64,000 bases of DNA, from positions 124,001 through 188,000 of the forward strand of contig NW_019029009.1 of assembly GCF_002105155.1 (NCBI RefSeq). The letters run 5' to 3'. The notes below the pieces were generated by a model. That model saw only the letters and a list, made by a program, of their open reading frames with translations, searched no databases and was not told the origin of the DNA. The position numbers and the translations under genes were made by a program. The stretch comes from Lobosporangium transversale (lineage: Eukaryota; Mortierellomycota; Mortierellomycetes; Mortierellales; Mortierellaceae). Positions 8,218 to 22,183 of the stretch are shown one piece after another. Every line of letters begins with the position of its first letter. Position 1 is the first letter of the stretch.

Positions 8218-10537
8218 GGAAAGAGGGAAGAGGGAAGAGGGAGCAATGGTTGCTAAGAAAAATAGAGCAAGAGAGGAAAAAAGAAGAGGCGGAGAGAAGG
8301 AGAGTGTGGCGACGTGAACAGTGGGTGCAAGCCAAGCAAGAAGCCGCACACTCGAAGGCTATCGAAAGAGCTCGCCGTCAAGAACGCCTACGGTTACAGG
8401 CTAGGTTTCAAAGGCTCGATGAACAAGGAAGAAGAGAACAGCGACGACGAGCGACTTTCAACCGAGCAAGACGTAGAGCACAAGAGCGAAACAAGATACG
8501 TGGACGACATGAACTCGATGAACAAGCTCTCGATAGGAGGCTCAGGACGAAAGCGCAAGAAGAGATGGACTCCTCAAGAACAAGGAATAATAAAATCCCA
8601 GAGGGTCGTCATCGGTGGTTTGGCTCCTCTGAGTGCCTAGGTGTAGAGATCCCACAGGTTGACATGGACAATATACTGCGTCAAAGAGAGAAACTATCAA
8701 CGATGAGTCAGCTAACACTTTACTCCGATGGGTCCCTTGAAGAGGCAGGAAGAAGGGCGGCGCGGATGGCTTTCGGGGTGGAGGCTCAGATAGGCCCAGA
8801 AAGCTTCTCAAATGTAGTTTCAGGTAGAGTCGATGGGTATGCTTCATCCACCAAGGCAGAGCTAGTAGGACTGTACGCAGCCATTCTAGTCAGTCCCCGT
8901 AACGTTCCAACGACTGTCTACATAGACAACATGGCGGTAGTGGTTCAGTTCAAGGACCTTGCTCAAAAGCGAGAAGCAAGCACTGAACGGCAGCGATTGC
9001 GATCCAAGTACGCAGTGTGGTGGGCAGCCATTTCGAGAGCGCTCTTTAAGCAGGGCGGGAAGGTAACTGTGAAATGGGTCAAGGGCCATGCTGGGAATAG
9101 AGGCAATATAAGGGCAGACCAAGCCGCCAAAGATGCTCATTTTAGCGAAATGTGGACAATCAAAGTACTGGAACACAACGATCTGCGCTGCCACGCTATT
9201 TTCGAGAACGAGGTGGTGGAGGATGATCTTAGACACCTGCTAAAACTCCAATCAGCAGTGAGAACACATTACTTGTGGGCGTCTCAGAACAGAGTCAGGA
9301 ATTATATTGCAGACTGGCGAGAAGTAGAATGGAAAGCAAGCCTGCATATTCTTCACGATGGCAACACGCCTAGAGGCCTCTTCACCAGCCCAGCAGATTG
9401 TCACAAGAGAGCGCACAGAATAAAGAAGGTCCATGGTATGCTTCCTACACTCACTTATATGAGGCAGTGGCGACCGGACCTGTATGAGACTGACATCTGC
9501 AGGATGTGTGAACAGGAGCAGGAGGACATAGAACACCTCTGGCGATGTCCCATGACACTGGACGAGCAATTGAAAGGTTGGAAGCAGTCCATAGAACTCA
9601 TCACGAAGGATGGCAAAAGAGCATTAGTGAAGGAGAAGAAGCTCTGGGAAGACAAACAAGGGAAAACACAGGAGCCAAACCTGAATAAAGGAGGCCCCTC
9701 GTTTACACCTGTAGCCGACAACGTGATTTGGGGCTCTTTGGAAGCGATGTTCAAGGGCGTCAGAGAGATTCGACATGCGAGCACTCTGTTTGGTGAGGAA
9801 GATGTGGATATGGGACGGAGGAACGAGGGTGAGCATGCCCACTGGACTGTCCAAGACTTGTACCACGGTTTGGTGCCGAAGGAACTGATACAAAAATGGA
9901 AGACGATCTTCAGAACCACAGCATCGATCTCAAGATACATTGTTTGCCGCTTTGTCAAGTCAATCGAGGAACTCGGCAGGACTGAAATCTGGAACAGACG
10001 CTGCAAAGTCACCGTCAACTGGGAAAGAGAAAATGGTATCACCTCTGTGAGCAAACGCGCCAGGGGACGCAACTGTGTTGGGAGGCACAGACGTAGCAGA
10101 GGTGAATTCTTTGGCTCTCACCAGGGACAACGACGAACAGCAGATGTGAAGGCGATCAGGACTGAGGCAGACCGGCGAGTGGCGGCAAGCTACCGGCAGC
10201 AGGTGGAATTGGCGATTATGGAGCGCCTGGAAAGCTGTAAATTTTTGATGATTGAGGACAGCGGCTAAAGGATGACCTTCGCGCACAACAGGCCAAGTAG
10301 GGAGTAGAGCCGTGCCACAGGCCCTCTGGGACCAAGGAAGTCTACTCAATGCTGACGTGGTTTATGAACAGGATGTAGTACTGTGGCAGTATGACGATGC
10401 GGCTTCGGTCGATTATTGGATACCGCTTTATTTGCGACCCCAGTAATGGGGCAACCCATTTATAGAGCTAACATCTAAATAAATCCTACATGACCTCGTG
10501 GGTCCTTGTTATCAAAAAAAAAAAAAAAAAAAAAAAA
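8218..10537 (+). mobile_element. 5'-truncated non-LTR retrotransposon (LINE) copy
   Basis: This 2.3-kb element runs from the second to the third copy of the 20-bp repeat and ends in GTTATC plus 24 A. It contains one open frame to 10268 and about 245 bp of 3' untranslated sequence (CATTTATAGAGCTAACATCT, then TAAATAAATCCTACATGACC). The reverse-transcriptase palm domain and endonuclease are absent, so it is truncated at the 5' end. The perfect flanking repeats, long A tail and undamaged frame all argue for a recent insertion. The 3' portion is repeated, diverged, at 10558-10917. Confidence 0.88.
8220..10268 (+). CDS. LINE ORF2 C-terminal part: basic coiled coil, RNase H, zinc knuckle
   Basis: The frame stays open from the 5' truncation point for about 680 codons; it has no native start (first in-frame ATG at 8565). 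It begins with an Arg/Glu/Gln-rich helical region of about 115 residues. An RNase H domain follows with all four expected acidic residues in order: D in LTLYSDGSLEE (near 8727), E in STKAELVGLYAA (near 8861), D in VYIDNMAVV (near 8926), and the H/D pair in KGHAGNRGNIRADQAAK (near 9085-9122). A C-x2-C...H-x4-C motif (CRMCEQEQEDIEHLWRCP, about 9499-9550) is the zinc-binding segment seen at the end of many LINE reverse transcriptases (zf-RVT). RNase H removes the RNA strand during second-strand synthesis. No frameshift or stop is seen. The protein may not be made, since the promoter and RT are missing. Confidence 0.82.
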   Translation, partial: KEGRGKREQWLLRKIEQERKKEEAERRRVWRREQWVQAKQEAAHSKAIERARRQERLRLQARFQRLDEQGRREQRRRATFNRARRRAQERNKIRGRHELDEQALDRRLRTKAQEEMDSSRTRNNKIPEGRHRWFGSSECLGVEIPQVDMDNILRQREKLSTMSQLTLYSDGSLEEAGRRAARMAFGVEAQIGPESFSNVVSGRVDGYASSTKAELVGLYAAILVSPRNVPTTVYIDNMAVVVQFKDLAQKREASTERQRLRSKYAVWWAAISRALFKQGGKVTVKWVKGHAGNRGNIRADQAAKDAHFSEMWTIKVLEHNDLRCHAIFENEVVEDDLRHLLKLQSAVRTHYLWASQNRVRNYIADWREVEWKASLHILHDGNTPRGLFTSPADCHKRAHRIKKVHGMLPTLTYMRQWRPDLYETDICRMCEQEQEDIEHLWRCPMTLDEQLKGWKQSIELITKDGKRALVKEKKLWEDKQGKTQEPNLNKGGPSFTPVADNVIWGSLEAMFKGVREIRHASTLFGEEDVDMGRRNEGEHAHWTVQDLYHGLVPKELIQKWKTIFRTTASISRYIVCRFVKSIEELGRTEIWNRRCKVTVNWERENGITSVSKRARGRNCVGRHRRSRGEFFGSHQGQRRTADVKAIRTEADRRVAASYRQQVELAIMERLESCKFLMIEDSG

Positions 10538-10557
10538 GTAAGTGGGTCCGTGGCCAT
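10538..10557 (+). repeat. 20-bp direct repeat, copy 3
   Basis: This third perfect copy of the 20-bp flank follows directly after the A24 tail of the 2.3-kb element. What comes next (10558 on) is the older third LINE fragment, so the repeat may also mark the 5' junction of that fragment. Confidence 0.75.
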
Positions 10558-10917
10558 AGTAACGATGGCAAGATCAGGATTGAGGCAGACCGGCGGGTGC
10601 CGGCAAGCTACCGACAGCAGGTGGAATTGGCGGCTATGGAGCGCTTGGAAAGTTGCAAATTTTTGATTGAGGACTGCGGGTAAAGGATGACCTTCGCACA
10701 CAACAGGCCAAGTAGGAAGTAGAGCCGTGCCGCAGACCCGCAGGGAACCGAGGGATACTTAATACTGACGTGGTTTATGAACAGGATATCGTATTGTAGC
10801 AGTGCAACGATATGGCTACAGGATACCGATTCCAGTATGGGGGCAACCCATTTATAGAGCTAATATCTAAATAAATCCTACATGACCTCATGAGTCCTCG
10901 TTATCAAAAAAAAAAAA
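10558..10917 (+). mobile_element. Older 3'-end fragment of the same LINE family
   Basis: The segment matches the last roughly 370 bp of the 2.3-kb copy with many point differences and small indels. It retains the coding end (ADRRVPASYRQQVELAAMER) up to a stop at 10683, the same 3' untranslated sequence, and the terminus CGTTATC plus 12 A. Homology starts near 10571 (AGATCAGGA). Its shorter A tail and greater divergence suggest it inserted before the other two. No copy of the 20-bp repeat follows its tail. Confidence 0.8.
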
Positions 10918-11501
10918 TCGTCGGGGAGCGCAACTAGACTTATGCCGTCTATACTACGGCCCATTTTTGTGTATCGGATATCAAGTATGTTCCAGATTAA
11001 ACAGTTTTATAACTGTTGTCCGAAATAAAAAAGAGATAAAGAGAAAAGCGTAGCAGAGTCAAGACCAGGATCACTCAAGAACTTTTATGAACATGAACTC
11101 GAAGCTACAAGTCTTTCAAGTTTCATGCGAATGTCCGTTAGTAATAAAGGTCTTTTTTTTTTTTTTTTTTTTTTTTTGAAATCGCTTCATATCGTTATTA
11201 ATGCTAAGTTTAAGACTTTAGTTCTGATAGCACTCAAGAAAAAAAAGAGAAACTGCACTTCATCAACCACGCTATTGTAGCACAATAAGAAAGATACGAT
11301 GTATATGTATTTCTTTAATAATATATTATATGTGTAATAATAATAAAAATGCTAGAGGGTGCTAGTGAGACTAAAAGTGGAATCTCTTTTTTCTAGAAGT
11401 AGTTTTATTTTCTTATTGCTTTAATCGTAACAGTAAAAAAGAATGATGCAAAATGCTTTTTTTTTTTTTTTTTTTTTTTTTTGTTTTTTGTTTTTTTTGT
11501 A
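10918..11501. other. Intergenic, no supported gene
   Basis: Between the LINE fragment and the stop codon of GRWD1 there is AT-rich sequence with T-runs at 11153-11177 and 11458-11482 and an (AAT)-rich patch near 11318-11349. It must contain the 3' untranslated region of GRWD1. Nothing else is recognisable. Confidence 0.4.
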
Positions 11502-13395
11502 TTAAATCGAAATGGTCTTAAAGATATTGAACCCTGATGCTGCTGTCGAGATAACACATCCAGAGATTTGCTTGTGCCAATGCAGCTCCTTAATATCCTG
11601 CTGCCCCTGATGCACAAACATCAATTGAGGTGGGACCTCAATTCCGGCCTCATTGGCAATCGCCTTTTGACTTGTTCCATTAAGCGTCTCTTCAGCATCG
11701 TGTTCTACAGAGAAGTCCCACAATGTGATCTGATCGTCTGCACCTGCAACGCCAAGAACCGATTCATCACTAGGGTGCCATTCGATTGAGGTAATAGGAG
11801 CCTGGTGCCACTTGAATGTAGCAATAGGTGTGGGGTTCACAGCACCCTGTGACCACTGACGGAGATCCCAAACACTGAATACACCCTCATCCGATCCAGA
11901 AGCCAACATATAAGGTAATTTCCTATTTAAAGAGGGAATAAGCGATATAGATTTTATAATTCAGTTAGTGTCACGAAACATTCAAATACTATGACCAAGA
12001 TTTTTCTTGTTTTGAATTGTAAAACAGCAGGGTATGTAACACACCTGTTCCAGCTGATGACATTGACGTCCGAATTGTGGACCTTGGCCGTAATTCCTGC
12101 ACGCTTCTTGGAGCGGATATCCCAAATCCTGACAGTATGATCTGCAGAGCATGATGCAAAGACACCCTTCTCGGAAGGGGACCATTGTAAATCCTCAACT
12201 GAACTTTGATGGCCAACAAAGGGCACGCGATCGGGTGTTACAGCACCTGTAGAAGCATTCAAAGTTGTCATATAGATCTTTCCATTCAAGTCGCCTGTCA
12301 ATAAACGTCCAGGAACAGTCTCCGACCAATCCATAGCAAAACCTTCACATCGCCCGTGGGACTCAATGGTATAAATAGGCTTTTTAGCCGACTCGGGAAT
12401 CACGCTTCCTGGCTGGTCTAAAGAGCGGATATGGGGTGCCAAGTCCCAGAGGTGAACCTTGCCTGTATCAGCCCAAGTAGAGGCAATTTGTTTATCTCGC
12501 TGAGGCATGGCCTATAAAAAGAGAGGAAAAAAAAGGAAAGACATCTTGAGTCAGCATCTACTTTGGAAACTCTCTACATTGAGAAAAGACCAACATTACA
12601 TATTGAGGCATTAAAAAAAAAAAAAAAAAAAAAAAAAAAGTTCCTCTTACTCTAATACGGTTGACACCACCCATGTGCTTCATGCTCTTGTATTCCAAGA
12701 CAGGATCTTCATCCACATCATCATCGTCGCTGTCATCCTCACTGAGATTTCCATCATCATTCTTGGTCTTCGCCAGTTGTGACATCTTCATGACCAGGAC
12801 TTCATTGTTATGAGCCATATCCGCTTGCGTGCCTGTCACTACATAGGCTGTAGCAGGGAAAGTGCAGCGCTCATCACCCAATTGGTCCCAAAGAATGTCG
12901 AAGCTCAGGCAGGGCCATTTTACGTTCATACTGTGCAACATCTCATATGCAGATTGGTCAGCCTCTAACACTTCATCCTTCTCAAGAGTTTGGCCAGGCA
13001 AATAGACACGAACTTCCTTATCATCCTCTTCTTTATCCTGTTCCATTGCCTGGTCTACATCCATACCTACAGGAAAGAAAAAACGATATTCAAATGTTAG
13101 GCACCAAGCGATTTTGTAATTGATAGATAGTCAGTCAGCTCAATTGGACTTTTTCAGTATGATCAAAAAAAGATAAAGACGATTTTTTTTCTATATGTAG
13201 AGTTCTGGTTATTATACCTTCGTCATCGTCATCATCATTCTCAACAATGACCTCCTGGTCACTTTCGACCTCGTCTTCCCAAGGATCTTCAAATTCACCC
13301 ATGCCCTCGTCTTCGACCGTTGTGCGATCTCCAACATTAACAGAGGACTTTGCCTCACGCATGTCCTCATCATGGTCCTGAGCTCTCTTCGACAT
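11502..13395 (-). CDS. Glutamate-rich WD-repeat protein GRWD1 / Rrb1
   Basis: Four exons (13395-13218, 13066-12651, 12511-12045, 11922-11502) encode 493 residues. The N-terminus is acidic (ENDDDDDEG), followed by SAYEMLHSMNVKWPCLSFDI, the histone-binding helix typical of the RbAp48/GRWD1 group, and a second acidic run (SEDDSDDDDVDEDPVLEYKS). WD repeats follow, with clear SCSADHTVRIWDIRS, SGSDEGVFSVWDLRQ and GVAGADDQITLWDFSVEH units. The family chaperones ribosomal protein L3 in yeast (Rrb1) and binds histones in animals; it acts in the nucleolus during 60S assembly. Length matches the family (human about 446, yeast 511). Intron 2 contains a sense-strand T-run after GTAAGA. Confidence 0.93.
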
Positions 13396-13644
13396 TATAT
13401 ATGGCAGTTATAACAAAAATACAACAAGGCTAAAAAAAAAGGTATAATGTTGACAGAATTGTCGATTCGAGAGAGAGAGGGAGGGGAGGTCAAAAAGCTC
13501 AACAGGCTACAAAAAAAAAAAAAAAAATTGTTTATTCAAGGCAATTTTTGTGACTGCGATCTTTTCCTTATCACTTCTCTTCCTTTGTTGGCCAGATCTG
13601 CTCAACTCTTGCATCGTTTTTTTTTTTTACCATTGTTTAAAGCT

Positions 13645-17563
<3,919 letters not shown>

Positions 17564-17586
<23 letters not shown>

Positions 17587-18927
17587 GGAGTGGAAATCCA
17601 TTAAAGAATACAGGGCTATCGGCTTGGTGTCTACTCGTGTTCTTTTGGGCCTCACTCATGAAAAACTCTCCAATTTCAAACTCACTAGGATTGGGACTTT
17701 GTGCCAAAAGTAGAAACCTGTCGTCTTGCTCATACTCGTCACCATCACTGCTATCGTCGTCACCATCCTCATCATGCTCCATTTCTGCCTTTACTGTTTC
17801 TTTGTCTTTGACCACGCCGCCTATTAATGTCTCTGTCTTTGGTATGACACCACCACCTTGTGCACTAGCCCCACCATCATCATCATCACTTGATAAGGAT
17901 CGTGATGTATCCGAGCATTGTGAGGTACAATATTTAGGCTTGGGAAACATGATGTGGCCGTTAGAATGACGAGCCAAAATATCATGGAGCACATGTGTTT
18001 GTGGAGAGGTTACATTAAAAATCGAGAAACCGCCTTTCGATCCTGTTGGGGAGGGAGCTGTAGAGTAAGAGCAGGAAGAGGAAGAGGAGGAATAAGAAGA
18101 AGAGGAGGAGTTTTGAATGAAGTAATAAGGGGAGGTTTGTGATCCCGAGACTGAGGTATATGTACTTAATGTGTCTTTTGTTTTTGTATTATTGTTATTA
18201 TCCTTATCGCCGTTATCGCTATCATGGTTATTACCGCCATCGTCACCATTTAATGAATGAGTCGTATCTGTACGGGTAACTGCTGTAGTAGCCTCGGTAG
18301 TATCAGGTGTATCGACAGTACTAGAGTGACATTTTTTAGAAGGCTTGTGCCCTTTTTTGTACTGAACATCAATGGTGGTGCCTTTTGAGCCAGTTGATGG
18401 TGGATAAGGTGTTAAGGGAGTAGTGCTGGGTGCTTGATGAGGCCTATCATGCTCACAAAGCCGAGGACTGTCGCTGCCCTCCTTTCGATTGCTCATACAC
18501 TTAATTCTCTCGTCATTGCCCGAAAGATAAACCTGTTGATTCGTATCCAGATTATTAGGTGGAGGGATAGGGATAATGTGAGAGATGGACTGAGACCCAA
18601 CTCCATGGTGCTCACCCAGCTGGTGACAGTTGGAGCTCTCATCAGTTTTATGCATATCTTCCAGATTCCATTGAGCTAGCTTGATGTCTAGCGCTGGAGG
18701 CCAAATCCGGTCAACGGAGCGGTGATGGTGACGGTCAGTCGGGATACGCGAAGCTGACTCTTCAAGCTATGTTGTAGTGTTACGAAGATCCGATATTCCG
18801 ATATTGAAGTCGGATGAAAACATGAGAAAATTGACCGTTTACGAATCGAATCTTATACCCATATTCTTAATTTGATTACCTTGTGATTTTGTAGTGGCTG
18901 TTGACTAGCATGAGTTGGGAGAGGCAT
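17564..18927 (-). CDS. Low-complexity protein with conserved-looking N-terminus, function unknown
   Basis: Two exons (18927-18880 and 18766-17564) encode 416 residues; the first is only 16 codons and joins in phase 0 (QQPLQNHK / LEESASRIPT). I do not recognise the family. Residues about 30-55 (RSVDRIWPPALDIKLAQWN, then LEDMHK) look ordered and may be a short binding module. The rest is Ser/Thr/Asp-rich with a poly-Ser/Tyr patch (about SSSSSYSSSSSSCSYS) and an acidic stretch (DEDGDDDSSDGDEYEQDD). There is no membrane segment or signal peptide. The 3' end overlaps the terminal exon of the AAA gene by 23 bp in antisense. A long CT-rich run on the sense strand precedes the start. It could be a regulator of transcription, but nothing proves it. 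Confidence 0.65.
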
Positions 18928-19294
18928 GGTATCTAGGGTCTGGACGGAGAATCATAAAATGTGACGTGACTGAGTGAAAAATTGATCGAGGGAAAGAGAG
19001 AAGGGAGAAAAGGAGAAAGAGAAGGGAGAAAGAGAAGGAGAAGGAAAAAGTTTTTTATTGTGTGACCCCAGTTGTTTTAGACCCTCTCATTTATTCCATT
19101 TATGCATTACTTCAACAAAAGCTCATGTACAAACACGTACATGTACATGATGTACATAAATTGTTTCTACTTTTTACAAGTTAAACATTGAAGTAAAAAA
19201 TGGGGTCTGTAGATCTGTTTTGACCAGCTCCTTCTCTCTTCTGTTTCTATGCTTTTCTTGCTCAGAAGCAAACTTAAGAGGAGCCATTGCTTTA
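18928..19294 (-). promoter_or_regulatory. Promoter region with a CT-rich tract on the sense strand
   Basis: This stretch separates the start of the 416-residue gene from the stop codon of Uba2, both on the minus strand. Bases 18981-19050 are almost pure GAGAA/GGGAGAA on the plus strand, that is CT-rich in the sense of the downstream gene, a common feature of fungal 5' leaders. Near 19128-19158 the palindrome GTACATGTAC occurs with flanking TGTACAT units. Confidence 0.4.
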
Positions 19295-21113
19295 TTAATC
19301 TAGAATGACGACATCAAATGTTTCACCATCCACTACAATAGTTTCATCCAAATCTACAGCTTGGGCTTGTGAAGTACCATCACCAACGCCATCTGTTGAG
19401 GGGTGAGCAGTTGCTTCCAGGGACAACTTCTTCAACGGTGCATCCGAGACATTAATAGAGCCTACAATCTCATCGTATTTCCTCTTCTTATTGTCATCTG
19501 TCATTAGCACATCAGGGTCTTGCTGATGCTCATGTGCTGCTGCTGCTGCTTCCGAAGCCTCCAATTCTTTTCGCTGTTGCCTGATGAGACTTTGCTGCTT
19601 TAGTGCTTCCTCAACATCTCCTTCAATCTCATAGCTCTTCTCACCCAGATCCGTTGCATCCCTATGGTTATTTAAGAAAGACACGTTGTTGGTCAAAATT
19701 ACATCCTATGAAAAGTTCTTAGTTTTATGACATGAAAATTGATATTTTAACTTACATATGCTTCAGATAAACAATAATTTTGCGGTCTTCTTCATCCACG
19801 ATATCCACAAACTTGCCATCCGTAATTTGCAAGCTCTCTAGTGTCTTTGCCACATTGTCATCAAAATCAGGATCGTAGATAACCCTGTATTTGTTTTGAT
19901 AACATATATTGTATTAGAACGAAAGAAATTCATCCTCAGTGTCCATTGCTGATAGTCAACATAGCAAGAAACCTCTGTTATTACTCACCGTCCATTCTCT
20001 TGGATCTCAAGTTCTACCAAAGAGTTTGATTCGAGGAGATCAATTAAATCCTGAACTGTACTCTTACTAGTATCGATCTTGAGTACAATATAAGAATTTC
20101 TACAAATGTAGCATTTAGGATTGGGCTTCGCTAAAGGTTCAGACACAATCAACTGTGGCCGATGGCGCCCATATACCAAGTAGCTCTATAAAGAAGTAGA
20201 AAATCAATAGAAAACTCTACTATCAGTACCCAGTTGTCTTGTATGCTATTATGGTTCCGTCATAAAAGGTGGCAGGTCCTTACTGTTTTGCAATCAGCCA
20301 GTCGCTTGTTAAGGATCTTGAAGGCTAACATTACCATCATGCCTGCAATGATCGCGTTCGTAGTAGCAATAGCCGGGATGATGTTTCCGGCCATAGCTTT
20401 AATAATATAATGAAGATAATCGGGTATGAGAAAACTCATTCCAAAAGATCATTGTTTTTCAACAGATTTAGATGCGGATAGGGTATATATTATTACCTTT
20501 GACTTGAAACCGACTCTTCTCTTCAATTCCATAGACATGCGCGCGAAGGTTAGATGTCGCCGTAACAAAGTCTAGGGCCTCTGGATCATCCTTATCAAAG
20601 TGCACGCTTGCCTCCGGATCTGTCGCCCTCATTTCCTTTAATCTAGCAGTCAGTTTATTCAAGCTATGGGGCCAAATAATGTGCCACATGTTGAAAGGCA
20701 TCAGTATTCAGATGAATATATGCAACATGGCTATCAGCATAGAGTGCTATTTCCTGTTGGAGAAAAAATGATTTGGGTATTACCTATCACTGAAGACTTG
20801 AGCTGTTTCCGCAAGAGTCCATACACGTTGGTCCTTCAATGTGGTTGTCTCTGTTTCTATGTCCATGGGAGTCGGCTGGTTATCGGATTGACTTACAACA
20901 TCATCGTACTTTAAAGGGATTGGTGGCTTCCTGTTCTTCCACATGTCTTCCATACCCCTGAGGCGTTGGATATCAGTATAAAAAACTTTATCAAACACAC
21001 GTTGGGCGAACCCTTCTGTACCAGCAGACTCTAGAATAGCTTTGAGCGCCTGCGACTCTGCGGCCAATGCTGCAAGCTCCTTTGCTAGATGGTTAAGTGG
21101 CAAAGTATGGGTC

Positions 21114-21160
<47 letters not shown>

Positions 21161-22183
21161 GAATTCCACGATTTCATGCAAATCTTAAATATACTCACCT
21201 GTTTCATCATCATTGCTATCTTCTTTTGAAAGCACTTCATCATCATCATCCTCAGCATTTCCAAAGAGCAAGTTGAAGAGATAGCTCTTTGCCCAGACAA
21301 TACAATGAATAGGCGTACTTGGTGTGCTTCTGATCGTACATACAGGGAATGTTTTTGGAGTCTCTTTTGGCTGGCAATCAAAGCATTCTGTCTCATCCTT
21401 CTGAATAACAGTGACCTGACCAAGATATCCTGCTGTTCCTGACTCGACTAGTGGTACATTGGCCGCCAAGCACATTTTATTGACATGTCTCCGTGCATCT
21501 ATTTTTTTTTTTTTTTTTTTTTTTTTTTACATATGAGTTTCTAGTATTTCAATCATGGTCTTACTGTAAAGGAACAAAATCCCGTCATTCCATATTACCC
21601 AGATTGTCCAGTGCGTTCATAACCAAGTCAAAGCTCTTGAACCAGTCCACAGAAAACTCCTGGTCTTTAATGTTTTGATGACGCGAGACAATATTAACGT
21701 TTGGGTTGAATGTTAAGGCTGATGCTCTTGCGATCTAGTATTAAAAAAAGTTTTGTTTTCTGCGATCAATGTCCCAAGCTATCGTTTGAGGTAAGTGCTT
21801 AATACACTTTTCCTTTTTGAATCCTAACTTACATGTGCCTTTGACTTCTTGATATGCTGTTTTTGAAAGAGAAACTGTCTGTTCAAATTTGAGAGATCGA
21901 TAGTATCCAAGTCAACCTAAAAAGAAAAAGGCATGGAAATATATATCCTACCGTCATTAACATCCGATTTTCCGAAAGATGACATTATTATTTTCCGTCC
22001 GCCCTGTTGGTGAAAGTTGTATTGTGTTGTTACCACTTCAATCTCCTTAAATCCACTCATAACGAGGTTTTTTAATAATTCGCATCCAATACCTCCAGCG
22101 CCAACCATCAGCACTTTAGCTTTTGAAATGGTGCTGGCAAGGGGCCTTCCAATGGTTGCCTCCAGATGAGTTTCGCGCGGCAT
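19295..22183 (-). CDS. UBA2: SUMO-activating enzyme subunit Uba2 (SAE2)
   Basis: Ten exons (22183-22034, 21916-21833, 21734-21599, 21498-21199, 21084-20784, 20663-20497, 20396-20284, 20185-19989, 19884-19756, 19661-19295) encode 647 residues. The ATP-binding loop GAGGIGCE is at 28-35 and the catalytic Cys is C177 in [10 protein letters not shown], the same number as in yeast Uba2. Zinc ligands are C162/C165 (CFDC) and C442/C445 (CYIC). The ubiquitin-fold domain ends with [20 protein letters not shown]. The C-terminal tail carries an NLS-like KKRKYDE and two SUMO-binding-like cores, DETIVVDGE and DVVILD at the very end. With Aos1 it adenylates SUMO and passes it to Ubc9 in the nucleus. The last exon has two competing acceptors; only the downstream one keeps the frame. 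Confidence 0.95.
21117..21160. repeat. T30A14 junction in a Uba2 intron
   Basis: Thirty T are followed directly by fourteen A, so the 14-bp arms are perfectly self-complementary. The tract lies in the intron between exons 4 and 5 of Uba2. Confidence 0.9.

Noticed and set aside
8542-10349. Several minus-strand frames of 70 to 205 codons across the LINE
   Set aside because: They are antisense shadows of the RNase H frame, whose catalytic motifs are intact on the plus strand.
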